Assembly: GCF_012163135.1 (NCBI RefSeq) | Contig: NZ_JAAVUP010000014.1 | Location: forward strand, 1 to 61,075 | Length of the DNA: 61,075 nucleotides | Reading direction: 5' to 3' | From: Neoroseomonas oryzicola | GTDB lineage: Bacteria > Pseudomonadota > Alphaproteobacteria > Acetobacterales > Acetobacteraceae | Shown here: in pieces, positions 44,405 to 54,100 of the stretch | Layout of the letters: every line of letters begins with the position of its first letter | Numbering within the stretch: position 1 is the first letter of the stretch | Notes under the pieces: generated by a model | Database searches by the model: none | What the model saw: the letters and a program-made list of their open reading frames with translations, nothing else | What the model was told of the DNA's origin: nothing | Position numbers and translations under genes: made by a program

Positions 44405-44659
44405 TCAGCGCCGCCGTGTCGAGCGGCCGCCGCCGCAGAGCCGTTCGCAGGGCACCCCGTCCCGGTCGCCGTCGAGGCGCACGAGGCCACAGGTGCGGAA
44501 GTGGAACATCGCCTCCGCGCAGCTCGTCATCTGGGTGCAGTAGGTCTTCTCGCCGCAGCGCCAGGGCGAATTGCCCGGCCGTGGCAGGACGGTGCCTGGT
44601 GTCTGCCCGGCGGCGGCGCCGGTCAGCAGGACGAGGATGGCAAGGGCCAGGCGGGTCAT
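44405..44659 (-). CDS. Small secreted excalibur-domain protein
   Basis: The 84-residue protein has a Sec signal (MTRLALAILVLLTGAAAGQ). Its C-terminal excalibur-type calcium-binding motif reads LDGDRDGVPCERLC, preceded by four cysteines that could form disulphides (RCGEKTYC, SCAE, RTCG). Excalibur domains usually sit at the end of secreted nucleases or surface proteins; here the domain stands alone. ATG 44659 follows GGGAGG. It is divergent from recX. Confidence 0.8.
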   Translation of the reverse strand: MTRLALAILVLLTGAAAGQTPGTVLPRPGNSPWRCGEKTYCTQMTSCAEAMFHFRTCGLVRLDGDRDGVPCERLCGGGRSTRRR

Positions 44660-44763
44660 GTCCGGATGCCTCCCGGCCCGGAGCCTGTCGCGCGGACCCG
44701 GCCCCGCGCAAGGCGCATGCGCCGCCGCTTGGGCCCGCCGCCGCCCCATGCGAGAAGGCGCCC

Positions 44764-45387
44764 ATGTCCATCGACCGGGACGACGGGAAGGGGCGTGGCC
44801 GCCGGCAGCCGCGCCCGGCCGGCCAGGCGCCGAACGCGGCCCGGCTGCGGGAGGCGGCGCTTGCCCATCTCGCGCGCTTCGCCGCGACCGAGGCCGGGCT
44901 GCGCCGCGTGCTGGAACGCCGCGTCGACCGCTGGGCCCGCGCCGCGGAGGCCGAGGGCCAGCCGCGCGAGGCCATCGCCGCCGCCGCCGCCCGCGCCCGC
45001 GCCGCTGCCGCCGAGGTCGCCGCCGCCATGACCGCGGCCGGCGCGGTGGACGACGCTGCCTTCGCCGAAAGCCGCGCCCGGCGCCTGGCCCGCGCCGGCC
45101 GGTCCCGTCGCGCCATCGCCGCGCACCTGTCCGCCAAGGGCGTGGACGCCGAAACCGCAGCCGCCGCCCTGCCCGAAGGCGAGGACGCCGAGCTCGACGC
45201 CGCGCTCGCCTTCTGCCGCCGCCGCCGCATCGGCCCCTTCGCCCGCGCCGCCGAGGACCTGGACGCCCGCCGCAAGGCGCTCGCCGCCCTGGCCCGCGGC
45301 GGCTTCGCCCAGCCCGTCGCGCGCCGCGCGCTGTCGATGGACCCCGCCACCGCCGAGGACCGGCTGCTCGCGGCACGACGCGGATGA
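44764..45387 (+). CDS. recX: RecX-family regulatory protein
   Basis: The 207-residue helical, Ala/Arg-rich protein matches RecX, which binds RecA filaments and inhibits recombinase and coprotease activity. The three-helix repeats show as AALAHLARFAATEAGLRRVLERRVDRW, VDDAAFAESRARRLARAGRSRRAIAAHLSAKGV and ALAALARGGFAQPVARRAL. The N-terminus is a basic extension. recA is not adjacent. The stop overlaps the azlC start (ATGA). Confidence 0.83.
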   Translation: MSIDRDDGKGRGRRQPRPAGQAPNAARLREAALAHLARFAATEAGLRRVLERRVDRWARAAEAEGQPREAIAAAAARARAAAAEVAAAMTAAGAVDDAAFAESRARRLARAGRSRRAIAAHLSAKGVDAETAAAALPEGEDAELDAALAFCRRRRIGPFARAAEDLDARRKALAALARGGFAQPVARRALSMDPATAEDRLLAARRG

Positions 45388-46091
45388 GCGGATCCGGCGT
45401 CAGCTTCACCCTGAACGGCGCGCTGCGCGGGGCGCGGGCCGCGATCCCGCTGGTCGTCGGGACCTTCCCCTTCGGCATCGTGGTCGGCGTGATCTCGGAC
45501 TCGAAGGGACTCTCGCTGCTCGAGACCCTGGCCATGTCGGCGCTGGTCTTCGCCGGATCCTCGCAGCTGCTGGCGCTGGAACTCTGGACCGAGCCGGCGC
45601 CGGTGCTGGGGGCGAGCCTCGCCGCGCTGGTGGTGAACATGCGCCTCGCGCCGATGGGCGCGGCGCTGGCGCCGTGGCTGGACCGGCTGAGGGGCCTCAA
45701 GCTGTGGGGCACGCTCGCGACGCTGGTGGACCATTCCTACGCCATGTCGGCGGCCGAGCAGCGCCGCGGGGGACGGGACGCCGCCTATCTGCTGGGCGTC
45801 GGGCTGATGCTCTGGGCCTTCTGGCTGGTCGCGGTGGGGCTCGGGCACGTGTTCGGCGCGGTGGTGCGGCTGCCGCCGGGCCATCCGCTGTATTTCGCGG
45901 CGACGGCGACCTTCTGCGCCATCCTGGTCCCGGTCTGGCAGGGCGTGCGGCGGGACCTGCTGCCCTGGGCGCTCGCGGCGGCGGTGGCGCTGCTGGCCTG
46001 GCGGGCCGGGCTCGGCGCGCCCTGGCCGCTGCTGGCGGGCGCGCTGTCCGGGGCATCGCTCGGCGCGTGGCTGGAACTGCGCCGGGCATGA
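45384..46091 (+). CDS. azlC: AzlC-family branched-chain amino-acid exporter subunit
   Basis: The 235-residue membrane protein has the AzlC pattern (AIPLVVGTFPFGIVVGVIS, SALVFAGSSQLLALEL, VVNMRLAPMGAAL, DHSYAMSAAEQRR). With AzlD it exports branched-chain amino acids (or azaleucine). The start at 45384 overlaps the recX stop and its own stop overlaps the azlD start (ATGA), so the three genes are translationally coupled. The link to recX is probably only positional. Confidence 0.9.
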   Translation: MSGSGVSFTLNGALRGARAAIPLVVGTFPFGIVVGVISDSKGLSLLETLAMSALVFAGSSQLLALELWTEPAPVLGASLAALVVNMRLAPMGAALAPWLDRLRGLKLWGTLATLVDHSYAMSAAEQRRGGRDAAYLLGVGLMLWAFWLVAVGLGHVFGAVVRLPPGHPLYFAATATFCAILVPVWQGVRRDLLPWALAAAVALLAWRAGLGAPWPLLAGALSGASLGAWLELRRA

Positions 46092-46390
46092 CGCTGCGCA
46101 CCGACGTGCTGCTCGCCATCCTCGGCATGGCGCTGGCGACCTACCTTTGCCGGGCGGGCGGCTACGCCCTGTTCCGCGCCCTGCGCCCGCCGCGCTTCGT
46201 CGAGGTGATGCTGCAGCACCTCCCCGGACCGATCTTCATCGCCTATGTGGCCCCGGCGCTGGCGACGCAGGGGGCCAGGGGATTCGTGGCCGCCGCCGCG
46301 GTCGTCGTGACCCAGGCGACGACGCGCAACCTGGCCGCGGCAATCGCGGTCGGCGTCGGCGCGATGTGGCTGCTCGGCCTGGTGCGCTGA
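46088..46390 (+). CDS. azlD: AzlD-family branched-chain amino-acid exporter subunit
   Basis: The 100-residue protein has about three to four hydrophobic helices and the AzlD signature (TYLCRAGGYALFR, VMLQHLPGPIFIAYVAPAL). It is the small partner of AzlC and begins within the azlC stop (ATGA at 46088). The GT41 gene starts 13 bases after its stop and may be in the same transcript, although function does not connect them. Confidence 0.9.
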   Translation: MTLRTDVLLAILGMALATYLCRAGGYALFRALRPPRFVEVMLQHLPGPIFIAYVAPALATQGARGFVAAAAVVVTQATTRNLAAAIAVGVGAMWLLGLVR

Positions 46391-46403
46391 GCGAGGAGAG
46401 CAG

Positions 46404-48890
46404 ATGACCGATCCCGACCTCGCCCGCGCCATGGCGCTGCACCAGGCCGGCCGGCTGGACGAGGCGATCCGCGCCTATCGCGCCCTGCTGCCGCGCCGCA
46501 AGGCGGATCCGCAGCTCAACCACCTGCTCGGCCTCGCACTGTTCGCCAAGGGCGAGGCGAAGGCGGCGCTCGAGCCGATCCGCGCCGCACTGGCCCGCGT
46601 GCCGGGGCATCCGCAGCTGCTCAACGACATGGGCAACGTGCTGCGCGCACTGGGCCGGCAATCCGAGGCGGCCGAGGCCTTCCGCCGCGCGCTCGCGGCG
46701 GATGCGAATTTCCACTTCGCGCGCTTCAACCTCGCCGATGCGCTGCTTGAACTGCGGCGCTTCGCCGAGGGCCTCGCGGCCTATGACGAGATCATCGCAC
46801 GGCGCCTGCCGGGCATCGACGCCGACCTGCACTGCAACCGCGGCGCCTGCCTCGCCGGGCTGAAGCGGCAGGAGGAGGCGGTCGAGGCATTCCGCGCCGC
46901 GTTGGCGCTCCAGCCCACCCATGCGGGCGCGACGGCGAACCTCGCCACCGCGCTGCAGGCGCTGGGCCGCGATGCGGAGTCCGTCGAGGCGCTGACCGCC
47001 TTCACCGCGCGCCACCCGGCGACGACCGAGGTGCTGCTCGCACTCGGCAAGGGACTGCTTGGGCTGAAGCGGGGGGAGGAGGCGCTCGCCGCCTTCGCCC
47101 GCGCCGCGGCGGCCGACCCGAAGTCGGACAAGCCGCTCAGCGGACAGGCGCTCGCGCTCGATGCGCTCGGCCGCCATGCCGAGGCGCTCGCGATGCATGA
47201 CCGCGCCATCGCGGCGAATCCGAAGAGTGCGGAGGCCCATTCCAACCGCGGCGTGACGCTGCGGAAGATGTGGCGCCTGCGCGAGGCGATCGCCGCCTTC
47301 GAGGCCGCGCTGCGCATCGCGCCGGACAGCGCCGACGCGCTGGTGAACCTCGGCAATGCGCTGACGGATGCGAAGGATCACGACGCGGCGATCCGCGCCT
47401 ACCGCAAGGCTATCGCGCTCGAGGCCGATCTGACGGATGCGCACGCCAATCTCGGCACCGCGCTCGCGCGGACCTCGGACCTCGCGGGCTCGGTCGCGGC
47501 CTATGAGGCCGCGCTGGCGCGCGGGAAGTCGGGCACGACGGCGCATGTGCTGACCTCGCTCGCCTTCACCAAGCTGCGCGGCTGCGACTGGAGCGGGATC
47601 GAGGACCTGCAGGCGCTGATCCGCACCGGCGTCGCCGCCGGGACGGTCGATGCCGGGCCTTTCGAGATGCTGGGCCTCGCCGACGATCCGGCACTGAACC
47701 TCCTCTCGGCGCGGCGGCACGTGGAGGTGAACTTCGGTGCCATCCGGCGTGCGATCCCCACGCCGCCGCCCGGCTCGCGCATCCGCATCGGCTTCATCTC
47801 GACCGACTTCCGCAGCCATCCGACGCTGCGCCTCTGCGTCCGCATGCTCGAGCTGCTGGACCGCGAGGTGTTCGAGGTCAGCGCCTTCTCGATCGGCCCG
47901 CAGATCATCGACGCCATGGCCGAACGCGTGAAGGCCGGCGTCGACCATTTCCACGACTGCACGCCGATGCCGGACGAGGCGGTGATGGACCTCGCGCGGC
48001 GGTCAGGCCTCGACATCGCGGTCGACCTCAACGGCTACACGCAAGGGGCGCGCACGGCGCTGTTCGCGCGCGGCCTGGCGCCGGTGCAGGTGAACTTCCT
48101 CGGCTATCCCGGCACCATCGGCGCGTCCTTCGCCGACTACATCCTGGCCGACCCGACGGTGGTGCCCCCGGGCGACGAGCGCTTCTACGCCGAGCAGGTG
48201 GTGCGGATGCCGCAGGCCTACCAGCCGAATGACGACCGGCGCGAGATCGGCGGCAACGTCCCGACCCGCGCCGAGGCCGGCCTGCCCGAGGGCGGCTTCG
48301 TCTTCTGCTGCTTCAACAATTGCTGGAAGATCCTGCCCGGCACCTTCGCGATCTGGATGCGGCTGCTGGCCGCGGTGCCGGGCTCGGTGTTCTGGCTGCT
48401 GGACGAGAACCCGGCGGCGACGCGCAACCTGCAGCAGGCCGCGGCGTCGCACGGCATCGATCCGGCGCGCCTGGTCTTCGCGAAGCGCGCGCCGAATGCG
48501 GACCACATCGCGCGGCACCGGCTGGCCGACCTGTTCCTCGACACGCTGCCCTACAACGCGCACACGACGACGAGCGACGCACTCTGGGCCGGGCTGCCGG
48601 TGCTGACGCTGGAAGGCCGCGCCTTCCAGGCGCGCGTCGCGGCGAGCCTGCTGCGCGCGGCCGGGATGCCGGACCTGATCACGACGAGCGAGGCGGAGTA
48701 CGAGGCGCTGGCCCTCGCCCTGGCACGCGATCCCGAACGGCTGCGCGGCATGCGCGCGCGGCTTGCCGCGAACCTGCCGACCTGCCCGCTGTTCGACAGC
48801 GCGCGCTTCGCGCGGGACGCGGGCATCGCCTTCCGCCGGATGCACGAACGCCATGTCGCGGGCCTGCCGCCCGAAGGGTTCGACGTCTAG
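46404..48890 (+). CDS. TPR-containing GT41-family O-GlcNAc-transferase-like protein
   Basis: The 828-residue protein couples about ten N-terminal TPRs (residues 1-370) to a catalytic region of the O-GlcNAc transferase/SPINDLY type. Recognisable blocks are RIGFISTDFRSHPTLRL, LDIAVDLNGYTQGARTAL, PVQVNFLGYPGTIGASFADY, FNNCWKILPGTFAIWMRLL and DTLPYNAHTTTSDALWAG. These match the sugar-nucleotide-binding parts of GT41. It probably glycosylates Ser/Thr of cytosolic or surface proteins. Targets are unknown and no flagellin or adhesin genes are near. Its TAG stop shares CTAG with the pbpC stop. Confidence 0.9.
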   Translation: MTDPDLARAMALHQAGRLDEAIRAYRALLPRRKADPQLNHLLGLALFAKGEAKAALEPIRAALARVPGHPQLLNDMGNVLRALGRQSEAAEAFRRALAADANFHFARFNLADALLELRRFAEGLAAYDEIIARRLPGIDADLHCNRGACLAGLKRQEEAVEAFRAALALQPTHAGATANLATALQALGRDAESVEALTAFTARHPATTEVLLALGKGLLGLKRGEEALAAFARAAAADPKSDKPLSGQALALDALGRHAEALAMHDRAIAANPKSAEAHSNRGVTLRKMWRLREAIAAFEAALRIAPDSADALVNLGNALTDAKDHDAAIRAYRKAIALEADLTDAHANLGTALARTSDLAGSVAAYEAALARGKSGTTAHVLTSLAFTKLRGCDWSGIEDLQALIRTGVAAGTVDAGPFEMLGLADDPALNLLSARRHVEVNFGAIRRAIPTPPPGSRIRIGFISTDFRSHPTLRLCVRMLELLDREVFEVSAFSIGPQIIDAMAERVKAGVDHFHDCTPMPDEAVMDLARRSGLDIAVDLNGYTQGARTALFARGLAPVQVNFLGYPGTIGASFADYILADPTVVPPGDERFYAEQVVRMPQAYQPNDDRREIGGNVPTRAEAGLPEGGFVFCCFNNCWKILPGTFAIWMRLLAAVPGSVFWLLDENPAATRNLQQAAASHGIDPARLVFAKRAPNADHIARHRLADLFLDTLPYNAHTTTSDALWAGLPVLTLEGRAFQARVAASLLRAAGMPDLITTSEAEYEALALALARDPERLRGMRARLAANLPTCPLFDSARFARDAGIAFRRMHERHVAGLPPEGFDV

Positions 48891-50896
48891 CGCGACGAGG
48901 CGGGGATCAGCCGGATCTCAGGCGCGCCGGCCACCGGCGCATCCGCCGCTCTGACGCGCACCGCGGCCGAGGCCGCCGCGCCATCCGCATCCAGCACCGT
49001 GATGCGGTAGAAGCCCGGCCCCGGCGGCACCCAGGCAGCCTCGCGGCGCGCGGCTTCATGTTCGATCGGCGCGCCGTCGACGAGGAAGGCGAGGGGCCGC
49101 CGCCCGCCCGCCGCGCGCAGCGTGACCGGCCCCGCGCCTTCGGCAAGCGCTGCGCCTTGCGGAGGGAACAGCAGCCGCAGCCGGTCGGCCGGTGCCTGCT
49201 GCCGCGGTGCATCGGCGACGACCCGCATCCGCTGCAGCGGTGCTTCCGGCAGCAACGCGAAGACGCGCGCGAGGACGGGCAGCGCCGCCTGGCGCCCGGT
49301 CGCCCCCGGCATCGCCGTGCCATCTGGCCGGCCGATCCAGACGCCTGCGACATGGCGCCCGTCGAAGCCCATCGCCCAGGAATCGCGCCCACCCCAGGAG
49401 GTGCCGGTCTTCCACGCCACGCCTGCCGGCCCGCCACCGGGGAAGTTCTGCACCAGGATGGCGGCGACCGCATCCGCGGCACGGCGTTCCACCGCCTGCT
49501 GCGCCTCGGTCACAGGGCCCGGCGTCAGGCGCAACGGGATCGCGCGCCCATGGTCGGCGATGGTGGCGTAGAGCGTGGTCAGGTCGCGCAGCGTCGTTCC
49601 CGCGCCGCCGAGCGCGAGCGGCAGCGACGCATCCGCCCCGCGTGGCAGGCGCGGACCCGCGCCCGCGGCCTTCAGCGCCGAGGCGAAACGCAGCGCGCCG
49701 ATCTGGTCGAGCAGCGCGACCGCCGGCAGGTTCAGCGACATGCGCAGCGCATCCGCCGCCGTCACGCGACCGGCGAAGTCGCGCGAGAAATTCTCCGGCG
49801 CATAGGCGCCGAAATGGCGCGGCAGGTCGGCGATCAGCGTGCCCGGCTGGGCGATGCCGCGCTCGAAGGCCATGGCGTAGAGGAAGGGCTTCAGCGCCGA
49901 GCCCGGCGAGCGCACCGCGCGCGTCAGGTCGAGCGCACCGGCGCGGGATTCAGCCCCCCATTCGCCGCCGATCAACGCGCGGACCTCGCGCGTGCCGATC
50001 TCGGCGACGACGATCGCCAGCGCCACACGATCGGGCAGGGTGGGCAGGATGTCGGCAGCCAGCCTTTCGGTCGCGCGCTGCAGCGGCGCGTCGAGCGTCA
50101 GCGCGACGTTGCCCGCGGCGCCACGCGCCATCTCCCGCGCCAGATGCGGGGCGAGGCGGGGCATGGGCAGGCGCCGGTCCGGCATGGCGGCGGCGAGCGC
50201 CAGGTCGCGATCCTCGGGCGTCAGGCCGGCCGCCGGGCCGCCGCGCCGCGCGAGCACCGCATCCCGCGCTGCACGGGCATTCTCCGGATGGCGATCCGGC
50301 CGCAGCGCGCCTGGCCGCCGCGCGAGGGCGACGAGCAGCGCGGATTCCGCCGCGTCGAGCCGCGCCGCCGGACGCCCGAACCAGGCGAGGCTGCCCGCCC
50401 GGATGCCCTCGATATTGCCGCCCTGCGGCGCGAGGGTCAGCCAGATGCCGAGGATCTCGTCCTTGCTGAAGCGCGCTTCGAGCTGCACGGCGCGGAAGAT
50501 CTCGATCAGCTTCGATCGCAGCGTACGCGGCCGTGGTTCGAGCAGCCGTGCCGCCTGCATGGTCAGCGTCGACCCGCCCGACACGACGCGCCCCGCGCGG
50601 ATCCACTGCACCGATGCGCGCGCGAGTGCGACCGGATCGACGCCGGGATGCGCGCGGAAGCGGCGATCCTCGGCGGCGATCAGCAGGTCGACCAGCTGCG
50701 GCGGCACGTCGGCCGTCGTGGTCCGCAGCCGCCAAGTGCCGCCTGGCGCGGGAAGGACGGACAGCGTGCGCCCCTCACGGTCGAACACCTCGACGCCCGT
50801 GGCGTTCAGGCGCGCCAGGTCCGGCGGGAAGATGCGGTCGAGCAGCACGGCACCGAGCAGCAGCGCTGCCGCGGCGAGGAGGGCGGCGCGGATCAT
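48887..50896 (-). CDS. pbpC: Penicillin-binding protein 1C
   Basis: The 669-residue protein is a bifunctional class A PBP of the 1C type. It has an N-terminal membrane anchor (MIRAALLAAAALLLGAVLL), a glycosyltransferase domain with catalytic E76 in AAEDRRFRAHPGVD, and a transpeptidase domain. The transpeptidase residues are S333/K336 (SALK), S387-N389 (SLN) and K496-G498 (KTG). A C-terminal PBP1C-specific beta domain follows. The start is ATG 50896. The upstream minus-strand gene encodes alpha-2-macroglobulin, the same pairing as E. coli yfhM-pbpC. Confidence 0.94.
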   Translation of the reverse strand: MIRAALLAAAALLLGAVLLDRIFPPDLARLNATGVEVFDREGRTLSVLPAPGGTWRLRTTTADVPPQLVDLLIAAEDRRFRAHPGVDPVALARASVQWIRAGRVVSGGSTLTMQAARLLEPRPRTLRSKLIEIFRAVQLEARFSKDEILGIWLTLAPQGGNIEGIRAGSLAWFGRPAARLDAAESALLVALARRPGALRPDRHPENARAARDAVLARRGGPAAGLTPEDRDLALAAAMPDRRLPMPRLAPHLAREMARGAAGNVALTLDAPLQRATERLAADILPTLPDRVALAIVVAEIGTREVRALIGGEWGAESRAGALDLTRAVRSPGSALKPFLYAMAFERGIAQPGTLIADLPRHFGAYAPENFSRDFAGRVTAADALRMSLNLPAVALLDQIGALRFASALKAAGAGPRLPRGADASLPLALGGAGTTLRDLTTLYATIADHGRAIPLRLTPGPVTEAQQAVERRAADAVAAILVQNFPGGGPAGVAWKTGTSWGGRDSWAMGFDGRHVAGVWIGRPDGTAMPGATGRQAALPVLARVFALLPEAPLQRMRVVADAPRQQAPADRLRLLFPPQGAALAEGAGPVTLRAAGGRRPLAFLVDGAPIEHEAARREAAWVPPGPGFYRITVLDADGAAASAAVRVRAADAPVAGAPEIRLIPASSR

Positions 50897-50907
50897 GGGG
50901 CGGGCGA

Positions 50908-50998
50908 CCGGAGGGGCGCCGCCCCTCCGGACCCCACCCGCCAGAGGCCTAAGGGCCTTTGGAAACCTCGAATTTTCATCGGGGATTTCGGGGAGGGG
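50908..50998 (-). repeat. Double-hairpin intergenic repeat, copy C (inverted)
   Basis: On the minus strand this copy has the same order as copies A and B. CCAGAGGCC/GGCCTTTGG (50941-50962, one G-T wobble, 4-base loop) is followed by GTGGGGTCC and the perfect 10-bp stem CCGGAGGGGC/GCCCCTCCGG (50908-50930). It extends with TCGGGGATTTCGGGGAGGGG at 50979-50998, which also occurs inverted in copy B. It lies immediately upstream of pbpC. Confidence 0.78.
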
Positions 50999-51034
50999 CA
51001 TGGCGCACGCGTGACGCAGGGCGTGCGGACGAGG

Positions 51035-51123
51035 CCCCTCCCCGAAATCCCCGACCAAGTCCCGGTGTCCAGAGGCCCTTAGGCCTCTGGCGGGTGGGGT
51101 CCGGGGAGGGCAGAGCCCTCCCC
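51035..51123 (+). repeat. Double-hairpin intergenic repeat, copy B
   Basis: CCAGAGGCC (51069-51077) pairs with GGCCTCTGG (51082-51090), CTTA loop. After CGGGTGGGGTCC, GGGGAGGGC (51103-51111) pairs with GCCCTCCCC (51115-51123), AGA loop. The preceding CCCCTCCCCGAAATCCCCGA (51035-51054) is the exact complement of 50979-50998 in copy C. Copies B and C thus form a head-to-head pair filling the pbpC/alpha-2-macroglobulin gap. Confidence 0.8.
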
Positions 51124-51138
51124 ACCCGCGCGCCATGC

Positions 51139-54100
51139 TCACGGCTGCACCGAGATCCGCGCCGTGTTCTGCCGTGCGAAGATCCCCGGTCGGTACATGT
51201 CCTGCGCTTCGCCGCCCGGCAGTTCGAAGTCGCCTGGCGTCACCGCGCGCAGCCGCACCGCCACGCGGGCGAAGGGCCGTTGTGGCGTGAGCGTCACTGC
51301 CGCCGCGTAACGGTCGTCGAGCGCCGGCTGGCTGTCGACCTCGGTCAGCGTGCCGAGCCACGGCATGCCGGCGATGTCGCCGGCCGGCAGGCGGGAGGCG
51401 ATTTCCCAGCCCGCGGGCAGGCCCTGGATCACCATCGCCTCATGCCGGTCGTTGGTCTCCGAACGGAGTTCGACGAGCAGCACGAAGGAGGTGTTCTGCG
51501 TCACCCGGTCGAGGTCGAGCGGCTGGCCGTTCAGCGCGAAGAAGCGGCGCGTGACGCGGAAGCCCTCGCGCGCCGCGGGCAGCGGCTCGCGCGGGATGCC
51601 GTTGATCGAGACCGAGGCCCAGACCGGCGCGGCGCCGAGGTTGCGCGCCGTGCCGGGGCCGGTCAGCGTCGTCGCGACGACGGGCCGGGCGGGCAGCGCC
51701 GAGCCGTTCACCGCGACGTTCGCCGCCCGCGTGCCTTGACCCAGCACCTGCGCGGCGAGCACCGCCCAGGCCTGTTCCTGCGTGCTGGCGCGGGCCGGGG
51801 TGAACTCGGCGCCAGGCAGAACCTGCATCGCCTGGTTCAGGCGATCCTGCATCAGGTTGCTCTCGCGCAGCAGCGTCGCGGTGGCGAGCGCGTCGCGCGG
51901 CGCGCTGCCGTAGTCGAAACCCCAGAAGCGCCGGCCCGTGGCGGTCAGCGCCGAGGAGAAGGCGAGCTGGGCCCGCTGCGCATCCCCGCCGCGCGCGAAG
52001 GTTGCAGCGAGCTGCGCACGGGAGAGCTGCGTCGGCAGCTCATTGAGCTGCTCCATCAGCCGCCGCGCCGCACCGAGGCGCGGCTGGCCCGCCAGCGCCA
52101 GCGCATAGAGCCGATAGGCCTGCGCGGCGCGTTCCTCCGGCGTGTTGGCGGCGGTGTCCTCGATGGCCTCGTCGAGGAAGCGCAGCGCTTCCCGCAACGC
52201 GCCCTCGGGCACCGTGGCCCCTGCGGTCCGCGCGCGGATCAAGGCTTCAACGGCGTAGGGGGTCAGCCATTGCTGCGCCTCGCCATTCGCGCTCCACATC
52301 GAGAAGGAGCCGTCGAAGCGCTGGCGGTCGAGGATGGAATCCACCGCGCGCTGCAGCCGCGCCGCGCGGTCGGGATCGCCTTCATCGGCGATGCCGGCCG
52401 AGAGCGCGAGGGCCCGCGAGGCCGACTGCTCGAGGCAGTAGAGCGGGAATTCCTCCACCGCGCGGAGCATCCCCGCCACGTCGTAGCGCACCGCCGCGCC
52501 GAAGGAGGCCGAGGCCCGCCAGGCATCGCGCACGAAGCGATCGATCGGCGGGTTGAGCGGCATCTCGGCGCCCGGGGGCAGTTCGGCACCCGCCACTTCC
52601 GTCACGCGGGGACGGGAGGAACGGATGGTGATGCGGCTCTCGCGCTCCACGCGGAACCCGTTGGGCCCGGTGACGGCGAGGCGCAGCGTGCCCTCGCCGC
52701 CTTCCGTTGCGCGCAGCGTGGTGAAGGGCTGCGCCCGCGCCCCTGTGGCGAGCGTCGCGGCGAGGCGCGTCGGGCCGGTGATGGACAGCCCGCCGGATGC
52801 GGCGAGCTCCGCGACGATCTCGCCCTGCGGCAACTCGATGTTGTGCAGCAGGACGGACAGGCGCGCCTCGTCGCCCGGGGCGAGGAAGCGCGGCAGCAGC
52901 GCCTCGGCCACCACCTCGTCGCGGACGGTCAGCGGCTTGGACCCCGCGCCGATCCGCGTGCCTTCCCAGGCGACGACCATCAGGCGCAGCTCGCCCGCGA
53001 AGTCGGGGATGTCGAGCGGCACCATCGCCGTCCCGTCCGGCCCCGTGCGCACCACGCCGGAGAACAGCGAGACGAGCCGCTGCGGCGGCTGCAGCGCATC
53101 CGCCCCGGCATCCTCGTCGCCGCCCTGACGGAGCAGCGCGAGCTCGCCTTCCGCCGGTGCGATCAGCCGGCCGTAATCGTCGCGGATATCGACGCCGAGA
53201 CGCCGGCGCCCGAGGAAATGCGCACCCGGATCGGGGCTCGCGAAATTCGTCAGGCGCAGGATACCTTCGTCCACCGCAGCGAGGGTGAGCAGCACCGGGC
53301 CCGACGCATTGGCGATACGGACAGGTACCTCCACGCGCTGGCGCGGACGGACCATCTGCGGCGTGTCGATCGTCACGCCAAGGGTGCGCGGTGCGGGGTC
53401 GATGCCGACCCAGGCGAGGCCAAGGCCGCGACCGGGCTGGCCGTTGCGCGCCTCGCCGGGGCGGAACACCGTCACGGCGACATAGGCGCCCGGCCCCCAG
53501 GCGGCATCCACAGGGACCTCGACCTCGGCGCCGCCCTGCGGCAGGTCGATCTCGCGCAGCGACACCAGGCGATCGGACAGCACGGCGACGGAAGCGCGGC
53601 CGGCGAAGGGCGGGGTGATGCGGATGCGCGCGGTCTCGCCGGGCATGTAGGCGCGCCGGTCGGCGGCGACGTCGACGCGATCGGGCACCTCGGCGCTCTC
53701 GACGCCCGCCCAGCCCGAGCGGAAGCGGATCGAGGTGATGCCGAGGCCGTTGGCGTCGTTCACCTCCAGCCGGTAGCGGCCGAAGGGCAGGGAGCGGGCG
53801 AAGCGCGCCGGCTGGTTCGCGGCGACGCGCAGTTCCTGCGCATCGACGGGCTCGTCGCGCCAGACGGTCTCCCACCGCGCGATGGAACCGCGCACGACGA
53901 TGCGCCAGTTCGGCCGTTCGCGCACCAGCCGCGCGCGCAGCGTGCCGGCCACGGCACGGCCTTCGGGGGAGACGGCGGCGATGTCGAAGGCCGCTTCGGC
54001 GCCCGCGTCGATCGCGTCATTCTCGAAGCCCGGGCGTACGGCGACGAGCGTGCGGGTCGAGCGGACGGGGACGGTGAAGCGCGTGCGCGTCTCACGCCCG

